Shown here piece after piece: positions 37,298-46,847 of a DNA stretch of 64,000 nucleotides. This DNA comes from Parashewanella sp965200795 (GTDB lineage: Bacteria; Pseudomonadota; Gammaproteobacteria; Enterobacterales; Shewanellaceae): NCBI GenBank assembly GCA_965200795.1, contig CBDAVB010000013.1, forward strand, positions 1 to 64,000. The letters run 5' to 3'. The notes under the pieces are model-generated. The model searched no databases. It was not told the DNA's origin and saw nothing but the letters and a program-made list of their open reading frames with translations. The first letter of the stretch is position 1, and each line of letters opens with the position of its first letter. Position numbers and translations under genes: made by a program.

Positions 37298-37620
37298 ATA
37301 AGCAGCTGAACATGACTTTTTAGATTTTTTGCCGTCCGGTGTTAACACTCCCCCGTATTACGACCCGGTTACATAGCTACTTAAGTACCCATGCAAATGA
37401 AATTATATACTTTGACATCCTTTTCATGCACTTTGTTCAGGCACTTTGGCGCGTTCCTCTTGCTTGAAAGACCGCCGGTATTACCGCAAGAGCGCGGCAC
37501 CTGAGCTGAAGGCCGGAATTATCCGGTGACATTATAAGGGTACTCAGCTGAGACTATGCTCCCCGCTCAGCGCTTTGTAAAGCACTAAATCTGAACGCCG
37601 TAATGATTAAGAATTTATCG
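37298..37620. repeat. dispersed palindromic repeat, copy 4 (long, degenerate)
   Basis: About 320 bases. The left end ataagcagctgaacatgact runs on into a tgccgtccggtgttaac block that parallels copy 1. The right side aaatctgaacgccgtaatga followed by ttaagaatttatcg parallels the other end and runs into the stop of the SPOR gene at 37615. The centre has the ctcttgcttgaaagaccgcc palindrome shared with copy 3. Confidence 0.6.
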
Positions 37621-38184
37621 CTTCCCTGACTTACCTTCCCAGAACCAAATCTTACAACCGTTGATTCCGGTGCGTTGCAGAATATGACGTTCTCGCTCAG
37701 CCTGACGCTTTCTCGGGTAAGGCCCTAACACCACTTTATGCCATTCACCGGAAGAGCCGTTCACTTTTCTCACCATCGCCTCAAGTCCCTGAAAGGCTAT
37801 TCGTGCTTTCAGCGCGTCAGCTTGTGACCGCTTACGGAAAGAGCCGCACTGCATTTGATACGGACGTGCCGGCTGGTCACTTTTCCTGGGGAGATCGACC
37901 TTAACCTCTTTGTTTTTAAGCATGTCCTGATACTCCCATTGCTCTTTCGGCTTAGGAGGCAGTTCATCCTTTTTACGAGATTTCGGTTTCGGCTGTTCCG
38001 CCTCGGGGGGCGGCGTGGTTTCAGCGCTGTCTTTGATGCTCCATAAAAAGTAGCCGAAAGCGCCGATGCACATCACAACAAACAGCAAAGCAAAAACCGG
38101 GAAAGATTTCGGCTGCTGTGTTGTCGGTTTTTTGCCGCGGGTATTACGTCGCGGCTTAGGTTTATTAGCGTAATCGCGGCCCAT
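37615..38184 (-). CDS. SPOR-domain cell-division protein, FtsN-like
   Basis: 189 residues: a basic cytoplasmic N-terminus (KPKPRRNTRGKK), one membrane segment (about residues 28-50, FPVFALLFVVMCIGAFGYFL), a Pro/Lys/Glu-rich periplasmic linker, and a C-terminal SPOR domain (YQMQCGSFRKRSQADALKARI...GEWHKVVLGPYPRKRQAERE) that binds denuded septal glycan. The ATG overlaps the argS stop by one base. A SPOR gene directly after argS is a common gammaproteobacterial arrangement. Divisome function is inferred from the family. Confidence 0.88.
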   Translation of the reverse strand: MGRDYANKPKPRRNTRGKKPTTQQPKSFPVFALLFVVMCIGAFGYFLWSIKDSAETTPPPEAEQPKPKSRKKDELPPKPKEQWEYQDMLKNKEVKVDLPRKSDQPARPYQMQCGSFRKRSQADALKARIAFQGLEAMVRKVNGSSGEWHKVVLGPYPRKRQAERERHILQRTGINGCKIWFWEGKSGKR

Positions 38185-39929
38185 TACATCTGCTCTAACG
38201 TTTCAATCCCTAGAAGTGCCAGACCTTGTTTCAAGGTGCGCGCGGTAAGTTTAGCTAATAATAAGCGACTTTGCTTTTGTGAACCGGTGTCAGCGTTTAA
38301 TACCGGGCAGGACTCATAGAAACTTGAGAAGACGCCCGCAAGTTCAAATAAGTAACCGCAAAGCACGTGCGGCTGACCTTTGGCGCTCACACGAGTCAAT
38401 ATCTCGTTAAACTGCCCCAGTTTATTGCCCAGATCTTTTTCTTTCTCATGCTCAAGGCTGATTTTTCCGTCAGTCAAATCAATGCCCTCAGCGCGCTTAA
38501 AGATACCGGTGACACGGGCGTAAGCGTAAAGCAGGTACGGCGCGGTATTACCCTCAAAGCTCAGCATCTGATCAAAGCTGAAGATGTAATCGCTGGCGCG
38601 GTTTTTCGAAAGATCGGCGTACTTAACCGAGCTGATCCCCACCACTTCAGCGATCCGCCCAACCGTGGCGTCATCCATATCAGGATTTTTACCGCGCACT
38701 AACTCATCGGCGCGAGTGACCGACTCATCAAGCAAATCAACAAGTTTAACTACGCCGCCGCTGCGGGTTTTAAACGGACGACCGTCCTCGCCGTTCATGG
38801 TACCGAAGCCGAGGTGCTCTAATGACATGGATTGCGGTACAAACTTGGCAAGTTTAGCCAGACTGAATACCTGCTGGAAATGCAGAGCCTGACGTAAATC
38901 AACGAAATAAAGCACGCGATCAGCTTTGAGCTGGTTCGCTCGATAGCGCATTGCCGCTAAGTCGGTAGTGGCGTACAGGTAACCGCCATCGGCTTTTTGA
39001 ATAATTACCGGTAAAGGCTCGCCGTCTTTATTTTTGAATTTGTCCTGGAACACAACTTTAGCGCCGTCACTTTCAGTCAGTAACTGTTGCGCCTCTAAGT
39101 CAGCGACCACTTGGGCTAAATCATCGTTATAAGCACTTTCACCATGCACGTCATCACGGGTTAAGCTGACGCCTAATTTTTCATAAACCTCATGGCAGTG
39201 GCTTAATGATATGTCATTAAACGCTCGCCACAACTTATTGCAGTATTCGTCACCGGACTGCAGCGCCACCACTAAGTTACGGGCGCGGCTCGCGAACGCT
39301 TCTGACTCATCAAAACGCACTTTGGCGGCGCGGTAGAAGGTTTCTAAGTCGGAAAGCTCAAGGCCGGCTTTGTTGCCGTCTTCCGCTTGCAGCTCTTCCA
39401 TGTAAGCCAGCAGCATACCAAACTGAGTACCCCAGTCACCTACGTGATTCTGGCGGATGACCTTATGACCTAAAAACTCAAGCGTACGAACCACGCTGTC
39501 ACCGATAATGGTTGAACGCAGGTGACCGACGTGCATTTCTTTCGCTAAGTTTGGTGAAGAGTAGTCAACCACAACGGTCTGAGATTCCGGCGGAATCACG
39601 CCTAATCTTTCATCGCCCAGGGCATGTTGCAATTGATTCGCCAGTGCGTTGTCATCGATAAAGAAGTTAATAAATCCCGGCCCCGCGATTTCTACTTTAG
39701 CGACATGAGCTGATTCCGGCAGGTTATCAATGATAAGCCGCGCCAATTCACGGGGATTTTTGCGAGCGGCTTTTGTCAGCGTCATCGCTAAGTTAGTCGC
39801 AAAGTCGCCATGACTTTTATCTTTAGTCCGGTCAACCTGAATTCGAGCCTGAATGTCAGAAGGAACGATCTCTGACCGGATTAATGCGGCTAGTGTTTGT
39901 TCAAGCAAAGACTGAATATGTGATTTCAT
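38184..39929 (-). CDS. argS: arginyl-tRNA synthetase
   Basis: 581 residues, normal length. The N-terminal Add-1 domain is followed by the class I HIGH motif as HVGH at 133-136 (NLAKEMHVGHLRST). The KMSK-like loop is GRPFKTRSGG, and the DALR anticodon domain is at the C-terminus (YAYARVTGIFKRAEG...). It is coupled to the downstream SPOR gene by a one-base overlap. Confidence 0.97.
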   Translation of the reverse strand: MKSHIQSLLEQTLAALIRSEIVPSDIQARIQVDRTKDKSHGDFATNLAMTLTKAARKNPRELARLIIDNLPESAHVAKVEIAGPGFINFFIDDNALANQLQHALGDERLGVIPPESQTVVVDYSSPNLAKEMHVGHLRSTIIGDSVVRTLEFLGHKVIRQNHVGDWGTQFGMLLAYMEELQAEDGNKAGLELSDLETFYRAAKVRFDESEAFASRARNLVVALQSGDEYCNKLWRAFNDISLSHCHEVYEKLGVSLTRDDVHGESAYNDDLAQVVADLEAQQLLTESDGAKVVFQDKFKNKDGEPLPVIIQKADGGYLYATTDLAAMRYRANQLKADRVLYFVDLRQALHFQQVFSLAKLAKFVPQSMSLEHLGFGTMNGEDGRPFKTRSGGVVKLVDLLDESVTRADELVRGKNPDMDDATVGRIAEVVGISSVKYADLSKNRASDYIFSFDQMLSFEGNTAPYLLYAYARVTGIFKRAEGIDLTDGKISLEHEKEKDLGNKLGQFNEILTRVSAKGQPHVLCGYLFELAGVFSSFYESCPVLNADTGSQKQSRLLLAKLTARTLKQGLALLGIETLEQM

Positions 39930-40204
39930 TAGCGATCTTCAATTACTTCTTGGATTAATGATGTAAATCCGGCATTCTATCTTGTCGTGAGGCGACTGAC
40001 CAGAGGCTGAACTCAATTAGCGATGGTTTGAGCCTGACTTAATAAAGCCCGAAACTGGTTTTTTCAGACCCGCGACCAATATCCGACCGTCAGTGAACAC
40101 GACTTTTGTTGTCATGTGTCTGTTCCCTCAGACATAACGTTGAATTCATTTGAATAGAGTGCAAATATGTCGCTTTGTTTTTCAGATATTACCCGGAACT
40201 CATT

Positions 40205-40678
40205 ATGAAAATGCTTTTAGCCGCGGTGGTGATAGCCATGGTCGTTTTTTACTTATTCACTCAGTCACAGAATAATGAGCAGGCGAAAAAGAATCTTGCC
40301 CTAGGCACGGCTTTTCTGGCGCAAAACAAAACCAAAGCAGGCGTGATGACCACTGACTCAGGATTGCAGTACAAGGTACTGCAAAAAGGTGACGGCAACG
40401 TGCATCCCGGACCGGCCGATACGGTTAAGGTGCATTATCACGGCACATTAATTGACGGTACGGTGTTTGACAGCTCGGCAGAGCGTGGCGAGCCGATATC
40501 TTTCCCGTTAAACCGGGTCATTAAAGGCTGGACGGAAGGACTGCAACTGATGACCGCCGGCGATAAGTATCGCTTCTTTATTCCGGCGAATTTAGCTTAC
40601 GCAGGTCGCTCAACGGGTAAAATACCCGGCAATTCGGTATTGATCTTTGATGTTGAGCTTTTAGGCATCAACGAGTAG
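40205..40678 (+). CDS. FKBP-type peptidyl-prolyl cis-trans isomerase
   Basis: 157 residues from ATG 40205; the open frame begins at a TTG at 40175, but the internal start directly precedes the hydrophobic signal anchor (KMLLAAVVIAMVVFYLF). A short linker (residues 20-45, NLALGTAFLAQNKTKAGV) resembles the FklB/Mip dimer helix end. The FKBP domain is complete: GLQYKVLQKGDG, VKVHYHGTLIDGTVFDSS, LNRVIKGWTEGLQLM, ANLAYAG and FDVELLGI. It is probably a membrane-anchored periplasmic foldase. Confidence 0.9.
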   Translation: MKMLLAAVVIAMVVFYLFTQSQNNEQAKKNLALGTAFLAQNKTKAGVMTTDSGLQYKVLQKGDGNVHPGPADTVKVHYHGTLIDGTVFDSSAERGEPISFPLNRVIKGWTEGLQLMTAGDKYRFFIPANLAYAGRSTGKIPGNSVLIFDVELLGINE

Positions 40679-40773
40679 TCATTGCAATATTTACGAAATA
40701 TTTATGCCATTTCCCTGTCATATTTGCTCGCTAGGGTGTTCGGCTGATTATTCAAACGCAAAGTGACAGGAAA

Positions 40774-43257
40774 ATGACAACCAATAAAACCCTACTCGCA
40801 ACACTTATCTTTTCAGTTTTACTCAGCGCCTGTGACGGTGATGACGGTACAGACGGCGCGAACGGAACCGACGGTCAAAACGGCGCGCCGGCTTTAGTCA
40901 GCCATACGCCGCTTGAGCAAGGCCACTTTCATTGCATGCAGGGCGGTCTGCAAATCGACTCAGGTACAGATCTCAATCAAAACGCCGTTTTAGACGCTGA
41001 TGAAATCACGTATACCGACTATGCGTGTAATCAAACGGCGCAACAATACTTTAAGCGCGTCGCCACCTTCCCGGTTTGTAAACAGCTTGAGGCTGACTGC
41101 GATACCGACGACGGAACCGTAGCCGAAATTTCAGCGGTATCAAAAGACGGCAACATGATTTACTACACCGACGGTAAGCGAGAAGCCTTCGGCATGGTTG
41201 ATATCAGTAACCCGGCATTGCCTGAAGCGAAAGGCGCGGTCCGTCTGGACGGTGAGCCGACGTCGGTGTCGGTACTGGATGATTATCTGCTGGTTGTGGT
41301 TAACACGTCCGATGCCGATGGCCAGAAAGGCAGCCTTGAGATTTATGATATTTCAGATACCGACTCACCCGGCTCAGTTCGTTCTGTCGCTTTAGACGGT
41401 CAGCCTGATTCAATCGCCGTCAGTAAAGATGGTCGCTTCGCCGCGATTGTGATTGAAAACGAGCGTCAGGACGAAGATTTACCCTTCCCGCAAGCTCAGG
41501 CCGGTGAGCTTAAGATTTTAAGCACGGACGGCGCGGTCGCGAACTGGGCGTTAGCAACCGTCTCCCTCACCGGAATCGCACAAATCGCCGCCGCGGATCC
41601 TGAACCTGAGTACGTTGATATTAACGATGATAATATCGCCGTCGTTACCATGCAGGAAAACAACCACATCGCATTGGTTGATCTTAAGTCAGCGGAGATC
41701 ATTAACCATTTCAGCGCCGGCACGGTTGATCTGACCGCTATTGATACCGAGGAAGACTTTCAAATCAACTTAACCGGCGGTCTGTCTGACGTTCCCCGTG
41801 AGCCGGACGGCGTAAGCTGGATCAATAATGATTTTTTCGCCACCGCTGATGAAGGTGACTTTGAGGGCGGTGGCCGCGGTTTTACGGTTTATAACAAAGC
41901 CGGAACCGTCGTGTATTCCTCCGCTAACGAACTTGAGCATCTCGCCGTGCGCTTCGGACATTATCCGCAAGGGCGTTCAGAAAACAAAGGTAATGAGCCT
42001 GAAAACGCTGAAGTCGGCACATTCGGTGACGACAAACATCTCTTTGTCGCTTCTGAGCGTGCCAACTTAGTGTTCGTTTATGATGTTAATGACGCTGACA
42101 CACCTAAGTACAAACAAACATTACCGTCAGCGGCCGGCCCCGAGGGCGTTCTGGCGATTCCTGAGCGCAACCTGCTGATCGTCTCCAGCGAAAGAGATAA
42201 TCGTAAAAAAAAGATGCGCGCCGCAATCAATATTTATCAATACGGCAGCAGCAAAAATCACTACCCCGGCATTCAGTCCGGTAACGATGATAACGGCAAC
42301 CCGATCCCCTGGAGTGCGCTGTCGGGTCTCGCCGCCGGTGATGACAAGCATTTATATTCCGTTGAAGACGGCGTTTATCAGGGCAGCCGTATTTTCAAAA
42401 TTGATACCGGCAAAACACCGGCTTTAGTCACTCAAGCCGTCAGGATCACTGACGCTGATGACGTACTGGCCGGACTCAGTGTTACTGATGTCGCCGCGGA
42501 TGCCGCCGATGACTCACAGGCGCGTAAAGATGTATTTGACTCCGCTGACTTAGCCGGCATGATCAATGACGACGGCACGGTGAACCTCGATCCGGAGGGT
42601 ATCGCCGTCAGTAGTGACGATCATTTTTGGGTCGTATCCGAAGGCAGCGGCGGCGCCGGGGATGATGACAAGCCTGTTAACTCACCGAATTTACTTCTGA
42701 AATTGAGTACGGACGGTGTGATTAAACAGGCGCATCGCTTACCGGAGTCACTGGAACGGGCGCAGTCTCGTTTCGGGTTTCAGGGCGTGGCCGAAAGCAA
42801 CGGCAGAGCTTACATTGCCATGCAAAGACCGTGGAACGGGGAATCTTATGCCCGTATAGCGGAATTTGACCCGGATAATGAAACCTGGCGGTTCTTTAAC
42901 TACCCGTTAGATACACCAAGCTCACAAAATGGCGGCTGGGTCGCGCTCGGTGAAATTACCGCGCTGGCGGACAATAAGTTCCTACTGTTAGAGCGGGACA
43001 ACCAGGCCGGTCCTGACGCGGCGGTCAAAAAGATTTATCAAATCGATTTAACTGACGCAAAAGACGGTGACAACCTGACTAAGACGTTGATCAGGGATCT
43101 GCTGCCGGATTTAGAATCAAACAACAATTTAGCGTTTGAAAAAGCGGAGGGCTTAGCCGTTATGCCGTCAGGGGACGTTTATGTTATCAATGACAACGAC
43201 GGCGTTGACGATAACAGCGGTGAAACCCGGCTGCTTAATTTAGGCAAGATTTTGTAA
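40774..43257 (+). CDS. lipoprotein with phytase/esterase-like beta-propeller
   Basis: 827 residues. The signal peptide ends in a lipobox (LLSAC), so the protein is anchored by lipid. A short collagen-like Gly-Asp/Asn segment (GDDGTDGANGTDGQNG) follows. Next is a long beta-propeller of Asp-rich blades with YVTN-like repeats (AVSKDGNMIYYTD, IAVSKDGRFAAIV, LFVASERANLVFVYDV). The last third (LDPEGIAVSSDDHFWVVSEG, EGLAVMPSGDVYVINDND) has the pattern of the esterase-like domain of phytases. It may hydrolyse organic phosphate outside the cell. A CTGTCAT at 40715 resembles half a PhoB box, but no second half is convincing. The gene ends at a terminator. Confidence 0.75.
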   Translation: MTTNKTLLATLIFSVLLSACDGDDGTDGANGTDGQNGAPALVSHTPLEQGHFHCMQGGLQIDSGTDLNQNAVLDADEITYTDYACNQTAQQYFKRVATFPVCKQLEADCDTDDGTVAEISAVSKDGNMIYYTDGKREAFGMVDISNPALPEAKGAVRLDGEPTSVSVLDDYLLVVVNTSDADGQKGSLEIYDISDTDSPGSVRSVALDGQPDSIAVSKDGRFAAIVIENERQDEDLPFPQAQAGELKILSTDGAVANWALATVSLTGIAQIAAADPEPEYVDINDDNIAVVTMQENNHIALVDLKSAEIINHFSAGTVDLTAIDTEEDFQINLTGGLSDVPREPDGVSWINNDFFATADEGDFEGGGRGFTVYNKAGTVVYSSANELEHLAVRFGHYPQGRSENKGNEPENAEVGTFGDDKHLFVASERANLVFVYDVNDADTPKYKQTLPSAAGPEGVLAIPERNLLIVSSERDNRKKKMRAAINIYQYGSSKNHYPGIQSGNDDNGNPIPWSALSGLAAGDDKHLYSVEDGVYQGSRIFKIDTGKTPALVTQAVRITDADDVLAGLSVTDVAADAADDSQARKDVFDSADLAGMINDDGTVNLDPEGIAVSSDDHFWVVSEGSGGAGDDDKPVNSPNLLLKLSTDGVIKQAHRLPESLERAQSRFGFQGVAESNGRAYIAMQRPWNGESYARIAEFDPDNETWRFFNYPLDTPSSQNGGWVALGEITALADNKFLLLERDNQAGPDAAVKKIYQIDLTDAKDGDNLTKTLIRDLLPDLESNNNLAFEKAEGLAVMPSGDVYVINDNDGVDDNSGETRLLNLGKIL

Positions 43258-43279
43258 TTATTTGAATCCAAAGGTAAAG

Positions 43280-43305
43280 CGCCGGCCGGCAAAGCCGGCG
43301 TTTTT
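43280..43305 (+). terminator. rho-independent terminator
   Basis: cgccggc / gccggcg form a 7-bp GC stem, followed by five T. It closes the lipoprotein gene just before the convergent end of mshQ. Confidence 0.85.
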
Positions 43306-43310
43306 CAGGT

Positions 43311-46300
43311 TTATCGAGGCGGGTTAATCTCCCGCCAGTAAATCACTTTGTTATGCCCTGAGAACTGGCCGAACGCCGCGCTCGACTGCGGATTGACTAA
43401 GCTGTTGTCGCCGCGCCAAAACCACTTCAAATAATCGGGGACGAACAAATTATCCGTGGCTTTACCCCGATACGCCTCACCTGTACTTCGCCATATTAAA
43501 TCCGTTTCTCCCGCGTTCAATGTCACCGATAAATCGGCGTTCGGGGTATTAAAGTAACGTTCAATGCTCTGTCGCGGATTTAAACCCGGCACATAGCTCA
43601 CTGCTGAAGTCAGTAATGGCCGGTTGATTGTAGTGCAGTTATCGTCAGTGTTAGTTAACCAGTTTCCTTTTTGCCAGTATTCAGCTCGAATCCCGGCGGC
43701 GACGGGCTTGTTTTCAGGGCCGAAGCCGTTATCCGGGGTTATTCTTCCGTAGCGAAAATCCAGCGGTTCAGCATTTAACAGAACGGCGTCACAAGTTTCT
43801 CCGGTTTGAGCGCAATCCTGAACACCCGCTTTAAAATCAGTACCTAACATATCAGTGACAATACTGTCATTGCTCAGTACTTTTAATCCCAGTCGAACGG
43901 CAGTAAAAGGCCCGTCAAACACCCTGTTTGTTAAGCGGGTCAATTGCGGTTCCAGGCTGACTTCGGCCTGTCCGCTGACAAAATGTAACGCTTGACCGGA
44001 AAGCCGGTTATCTGCCGCGCTTCTCTGGGCAAGCAATCGATTTGAGATATTCTGATCTTGGTGGTTATCCGCCGTCAGCTCCGCGCCGGCTTTTGCGAAA
44101 ACGCCGCTGTAATTACTTGTTATCGTGTTATTAATATTCAGCGCCTCAATGTGAAAAGCGGCGTTGAACGGCTGATTAAAATAAGTGAATGAAGATGCCT
44201 CAGTGTCGCCGGCAGACGCGATACAGGCCGGTAACGCGCTTGGCCGGGAAATCCGGAAACCGGCGGGGACAACGCGCCCGATATTAGTCGTCTGACCGTC
44301 TTGTATTTTAAGGCTTTGTCCCATGTAAGCCGGCGCCGACGCGCGCAAACGAAACACGCCGACCTCACTGATCCCGCGGTTTAAAACATTATCACCCTGG
44401 TGATAATCGTACTCATCAGGCGCCTGATTGCCGTTCGCCGTCAGCGTGCCCTTAATTCCGTCCGCGGGCGCGATTAACTCATGTGAAATGCGGACGGGTT
44501 GCCCGTCTTGGGTTTGATAATTCCGCAGATTGCGATTGTCGCAAACCTCTGAGTTATCATTGCTCCACGCTCTCGCGGTTAATGATAACCCGAAGGGCTG
44601 GCCGGCCCTGGCAAAAGCGCTGCAATCCGCGAGCTCGCCGTCGCAGGCGGCGCTCTCGCCCGTCGCTTGCAAACATAAGCCGTAAGGCACAGAAATAAAG
44701 CCGGAGGCGCCGGCCATATTCAAACCTTGCTCATTGCCCTCGCCGAGCAGTCGCGCGTGCAATTCCAGCTTTCCGGCCTCATTATAACTGAGCCTGGCGG
44801 TTGCGATGCCCTGACGGTTAAAGTGTAAATTTAAGGCCGTCAGATTAGTGCTGTACTGACTGATCTTGTTTCCTTTCAGATGAACGCTGGCACGACGCGA
44901 GGGAGATACCGGATCAATATACTGACTGTAAAAACCGATATTTTTATTTTCGCCGGCGAACGCGGGCACGCATTCCTGAGTGGCGTCGTCTTTTCTGACG
45001 GCCCGAATAGAAAGGGTTTGCGGCTGATTGGCGTATCGGTCGGCGATATTAAATTCCAATCCGCTGTCCGCGAAAGCTATTTGGCATAACGCCTGGCTTC
45101 TCGCGCTGCCGCCTTGGTGCCCGCAGACGGTATTATTAACGGAAGCCGGCGCTGAACGGCTGACACCAAGCGTGATAACTGAGGTGGAAAAGTGCCGCAG
45201 CTGTAATTGTACCTCGCCGGTAAAATTCACCACCTGAGTACGATTACCGCTCAAATACCAGCCGCCCTGATTATCCGGGATATTCGGCGCAAGAGTGACT
45301 GACGTTGAATCACCGTAGACCTGATTACACTCAGCGTCAGCACAAGCCTTTAACGTGATATCCTGCGGCTGACAAGTCAGCGGATGAGATGAATAACTGA
45401 GCTCAAAATGATCAATTAAACTTTCTTTAACCACCTGAAAAGCGGCAAAACTATAAGTTTCCGGTATATGAGTTCTGTCATTGCCGGTATAGGTATCCTC
45501 ATCCACCGCGACGCTGACATGAGCTGACGTCAGACGACAACGGCGCAACCAGCCGCCGTGAGCGCCGTTGCGGCTGGTTTTTTTTGCCACCAGAAACGGA
45601 GCCGCGGTAAAGCCCGTCATTGAAGTTAATTGAGCGCATTGCTGACTCAATGAGCGATTCGCGGTGTTTGCCGGAGCTGTTATCCCGTTACCGAAATGAT
45701 AGCGGACAAGCTGATGATTTAATTTGATCTCATCACTGCCCGCCTCCAGCGCTAAAAACGCCACGGTTTCAGTCGCTAAGTCAGGTGAATTACTCACGGT
45801 TCTAGGCTGGCAGCGGCGGCTGTTTAAGTTGTTGCCGTTTTGGCTGTACACCCGGGAGGCATCTAAATTAATTCTGATGCCGTTGTTATTAAAAACTGAA
45901 ATACTGCTCAGCCAGCAGCTATTATTTTGAGTTTGCTTTTGAGTTAAGACCACGTTGTAACGATTATTCAGCGCCACATTAGTCCAGGCCGAAAAACGTA
46001 AATTAAGCGCCTGATTGATGCCGCGTGCTCCCGCGAACACTTTTCTGTCATTGGGCAGCGTATGTTCACCGGGCAGCACCGCTATCCAGCTCACATTAGT
46101 CATGGGTCTGGCATTGACATTAGCAAAGCGTCCGTCGGGCGGGTCGCGTTGAATCCAGCTGAAACCCGCGTTAGAGATACCGGTGATTTCAATGTTTGAC
46201 GGGCCGTCATTAGCATAAGGATTATCAGGAGAAATGGTCGGCATAACAAAAATCAGCGGGGTTTGACCGGCTCCGAAAGCCGTGGGAAAAGTGACATTAA

Positions 46301-46427
46301 CAGCGTCTTTATTTGAATCAGTGCCGGAAGTGCCAAACTGCATAAACAGTTCCTGCGCTGAACCTGAAAAGGATAGCGACAGCAAAAGTACGCTGAAAAT
46401 CCGCGGCCATTTGTTGAATAACATCAT
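43311..46427 (-). CDS. mshQ: MSHA biogenesis protein MshQ
   Basis: 1038 residues, with a signal peptide (IFSVLLLSLSFSGSAQ). The N-terminal part (residues 25-360) is a jelly-roll-like region, the middle has several Cys-rich Ig-like segments, and the C-terminal third carries the MshQ-type (DUF6701-like) domain (VSYVPGLNPRQSIERYFNTPNADLSV). In Vibrio the mshQ product is a large surface protein of the locus whose exact role is unclear. It is the last gene of the msh operon, touching mshP. Confidence 0.85.
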   Translation of the reverse strand: MMLFNKWPRIFSVLLLSLSFSGSAQELFMQFGTSGTDSNKDAVNVTFPTAFGAGQTPLIFVMPTISPDNPYANDGPSNIEITGISNAGFSWIQRDPPDGRFANVNARPMTNVSWIAVLPGEHTLPNDRKVFAGARGINQALNLRFSAWTNVALNNRYNVVLTQKQTQNNSCWLSSISVFNNNGIRINLDASRVYSQNGNNLNSRRCQPRTVSNSPDLATETVAFLALEAGSDEIKLNHQLVRYHFGNGITAPANTANRSLSQQCAQLTSMTGFTAAPFLVAKKTSRNGAHGGWLRRCRLTSAHVSVAVDEDTYTGNDRTHIPETYSFAAFQVVKESLIDHFELSYSSHPLTCQPQDITLKACADAECNQVYGDSTSVTLAPNIPDNQGGWYLSGNRTQVVNFTGEVQLQLRHFSTSVITLGVSRSAPASVNNTVCGHQGGSARSQALCQIAFADSGLEFNIADRYANQPQTLSIRAVRKDDATQECVPAFAGENKNIGFYSQYIDPVSPSRRASVHLKGNKISQYSTNLTALNLHFNRQGIATARLSYNEAGKLELHARLLGEGNEQGLNMAGASGFISVPYGLCLQATGESAACDGELADCSAFARAGQPFGLSLTARAWSNDNSEVCDNRNLRNYQTQDGQPVRISHELIAPADGIKGTLTANGNQAPDEYDYHQGDNVLNRGISEVGVFRLRASAPAYMGQSLKIQDGQTTNIGRVVPAGFRISRPSALPACIASAGDTEASSFTYFNQPFNAAFHIEALNINNTITSNYSGVFAKAGAELTADNHQDQNISNRLLAQRSAADNRLSGQALHFVSGQAEVSLEPQLTRLTNRVFDGPFTAVRLGLKVLSNDSIVTDMLGTDFKAGVQDCAQTGETCDAVLLNAEPLDFRYGRITPDNGFGPENKPVAAGIRAEYWQKGNWLTNTDDNCTTINRPLLTSAVSYVPGLNPRQSIERYFNTPNADLSVTLNAGETDLIWRSTGEAYRGKATDNLFVPDYLKWFWRGDNSLVNPQSSAAFGQFSGHNKVIYWREINPPR

Positions 46428-46847
46428 TTAATTATCTCTGGCAATCACTTCCACGCCGCGGCTTACGCGAATTGAGCCGGCACGACAAACCGCTCTTGAA
46501 GTCACCCGGTACTGTATTTCATTGTTGAAGGTGAACGATTTGCAGGTTCGCGTTACTTGGCACTCACGGATTGATACGGCATTGGCGGGCACCGGCCAGG
46601 TATCGCTCGGCGCGCATGTCCCTGAGCCGCCGGCAGCGGGAAACAATCTCGCTAACGCGGCGTCAGCGCCGCTGCCGGCGGCGAATAACGCCCTCGCGCC
46701 TAACACTTCCTGATTGATCGCGTCATGGCCCCGCCGCGAAATATTAATCAGCGCCGCCGCCAGAGCGAACATCACGGTAAGAACAAAGATACCCAATATC
46801 AGCATACTGCCCTGCTGACGGCGTAAAGGGGTTAATCTACGGAACAT
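46428..46847 (-). CDS. mshP: MSHA biogenesis protein MshP
   Basis: 139 residues. A short basic N-terminus precedes QQGSMLILGIFVLTVMFALAAALINI, a prepilin-like membrane helix (PilX/MshP style) without the usual Glu5. The C-terminal part has three to four Cys. It overlaps mshO by 11 bases. It is probably a minor pilin-like subunit. Confidence 0.85.
   Translation of the reverse strand: MFRRLTPLRRQQGSMLILGIFVLTVMFALAAALINISRRGHDAINQEVLGARALFAAGSGADAALARLFPAAGGSGTCAPSDTWPVPANAVSIRECQVTRTCKSFTFNNEIQYRVTSRAVCRAGSIRVSRGVEVIARDN

Noticed and set aside
40715..40725. PhoB box upstream of the phytase-like gene
   Set aside because: Only one CTGTCAT half-site is clear; the second expected repeat is not convincing, so it was not listed as a feature.
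46522..46713. Plus-strand ORF across mshP
   Set aside because: It is a shadow of a convincing pilus gene on the other strand.
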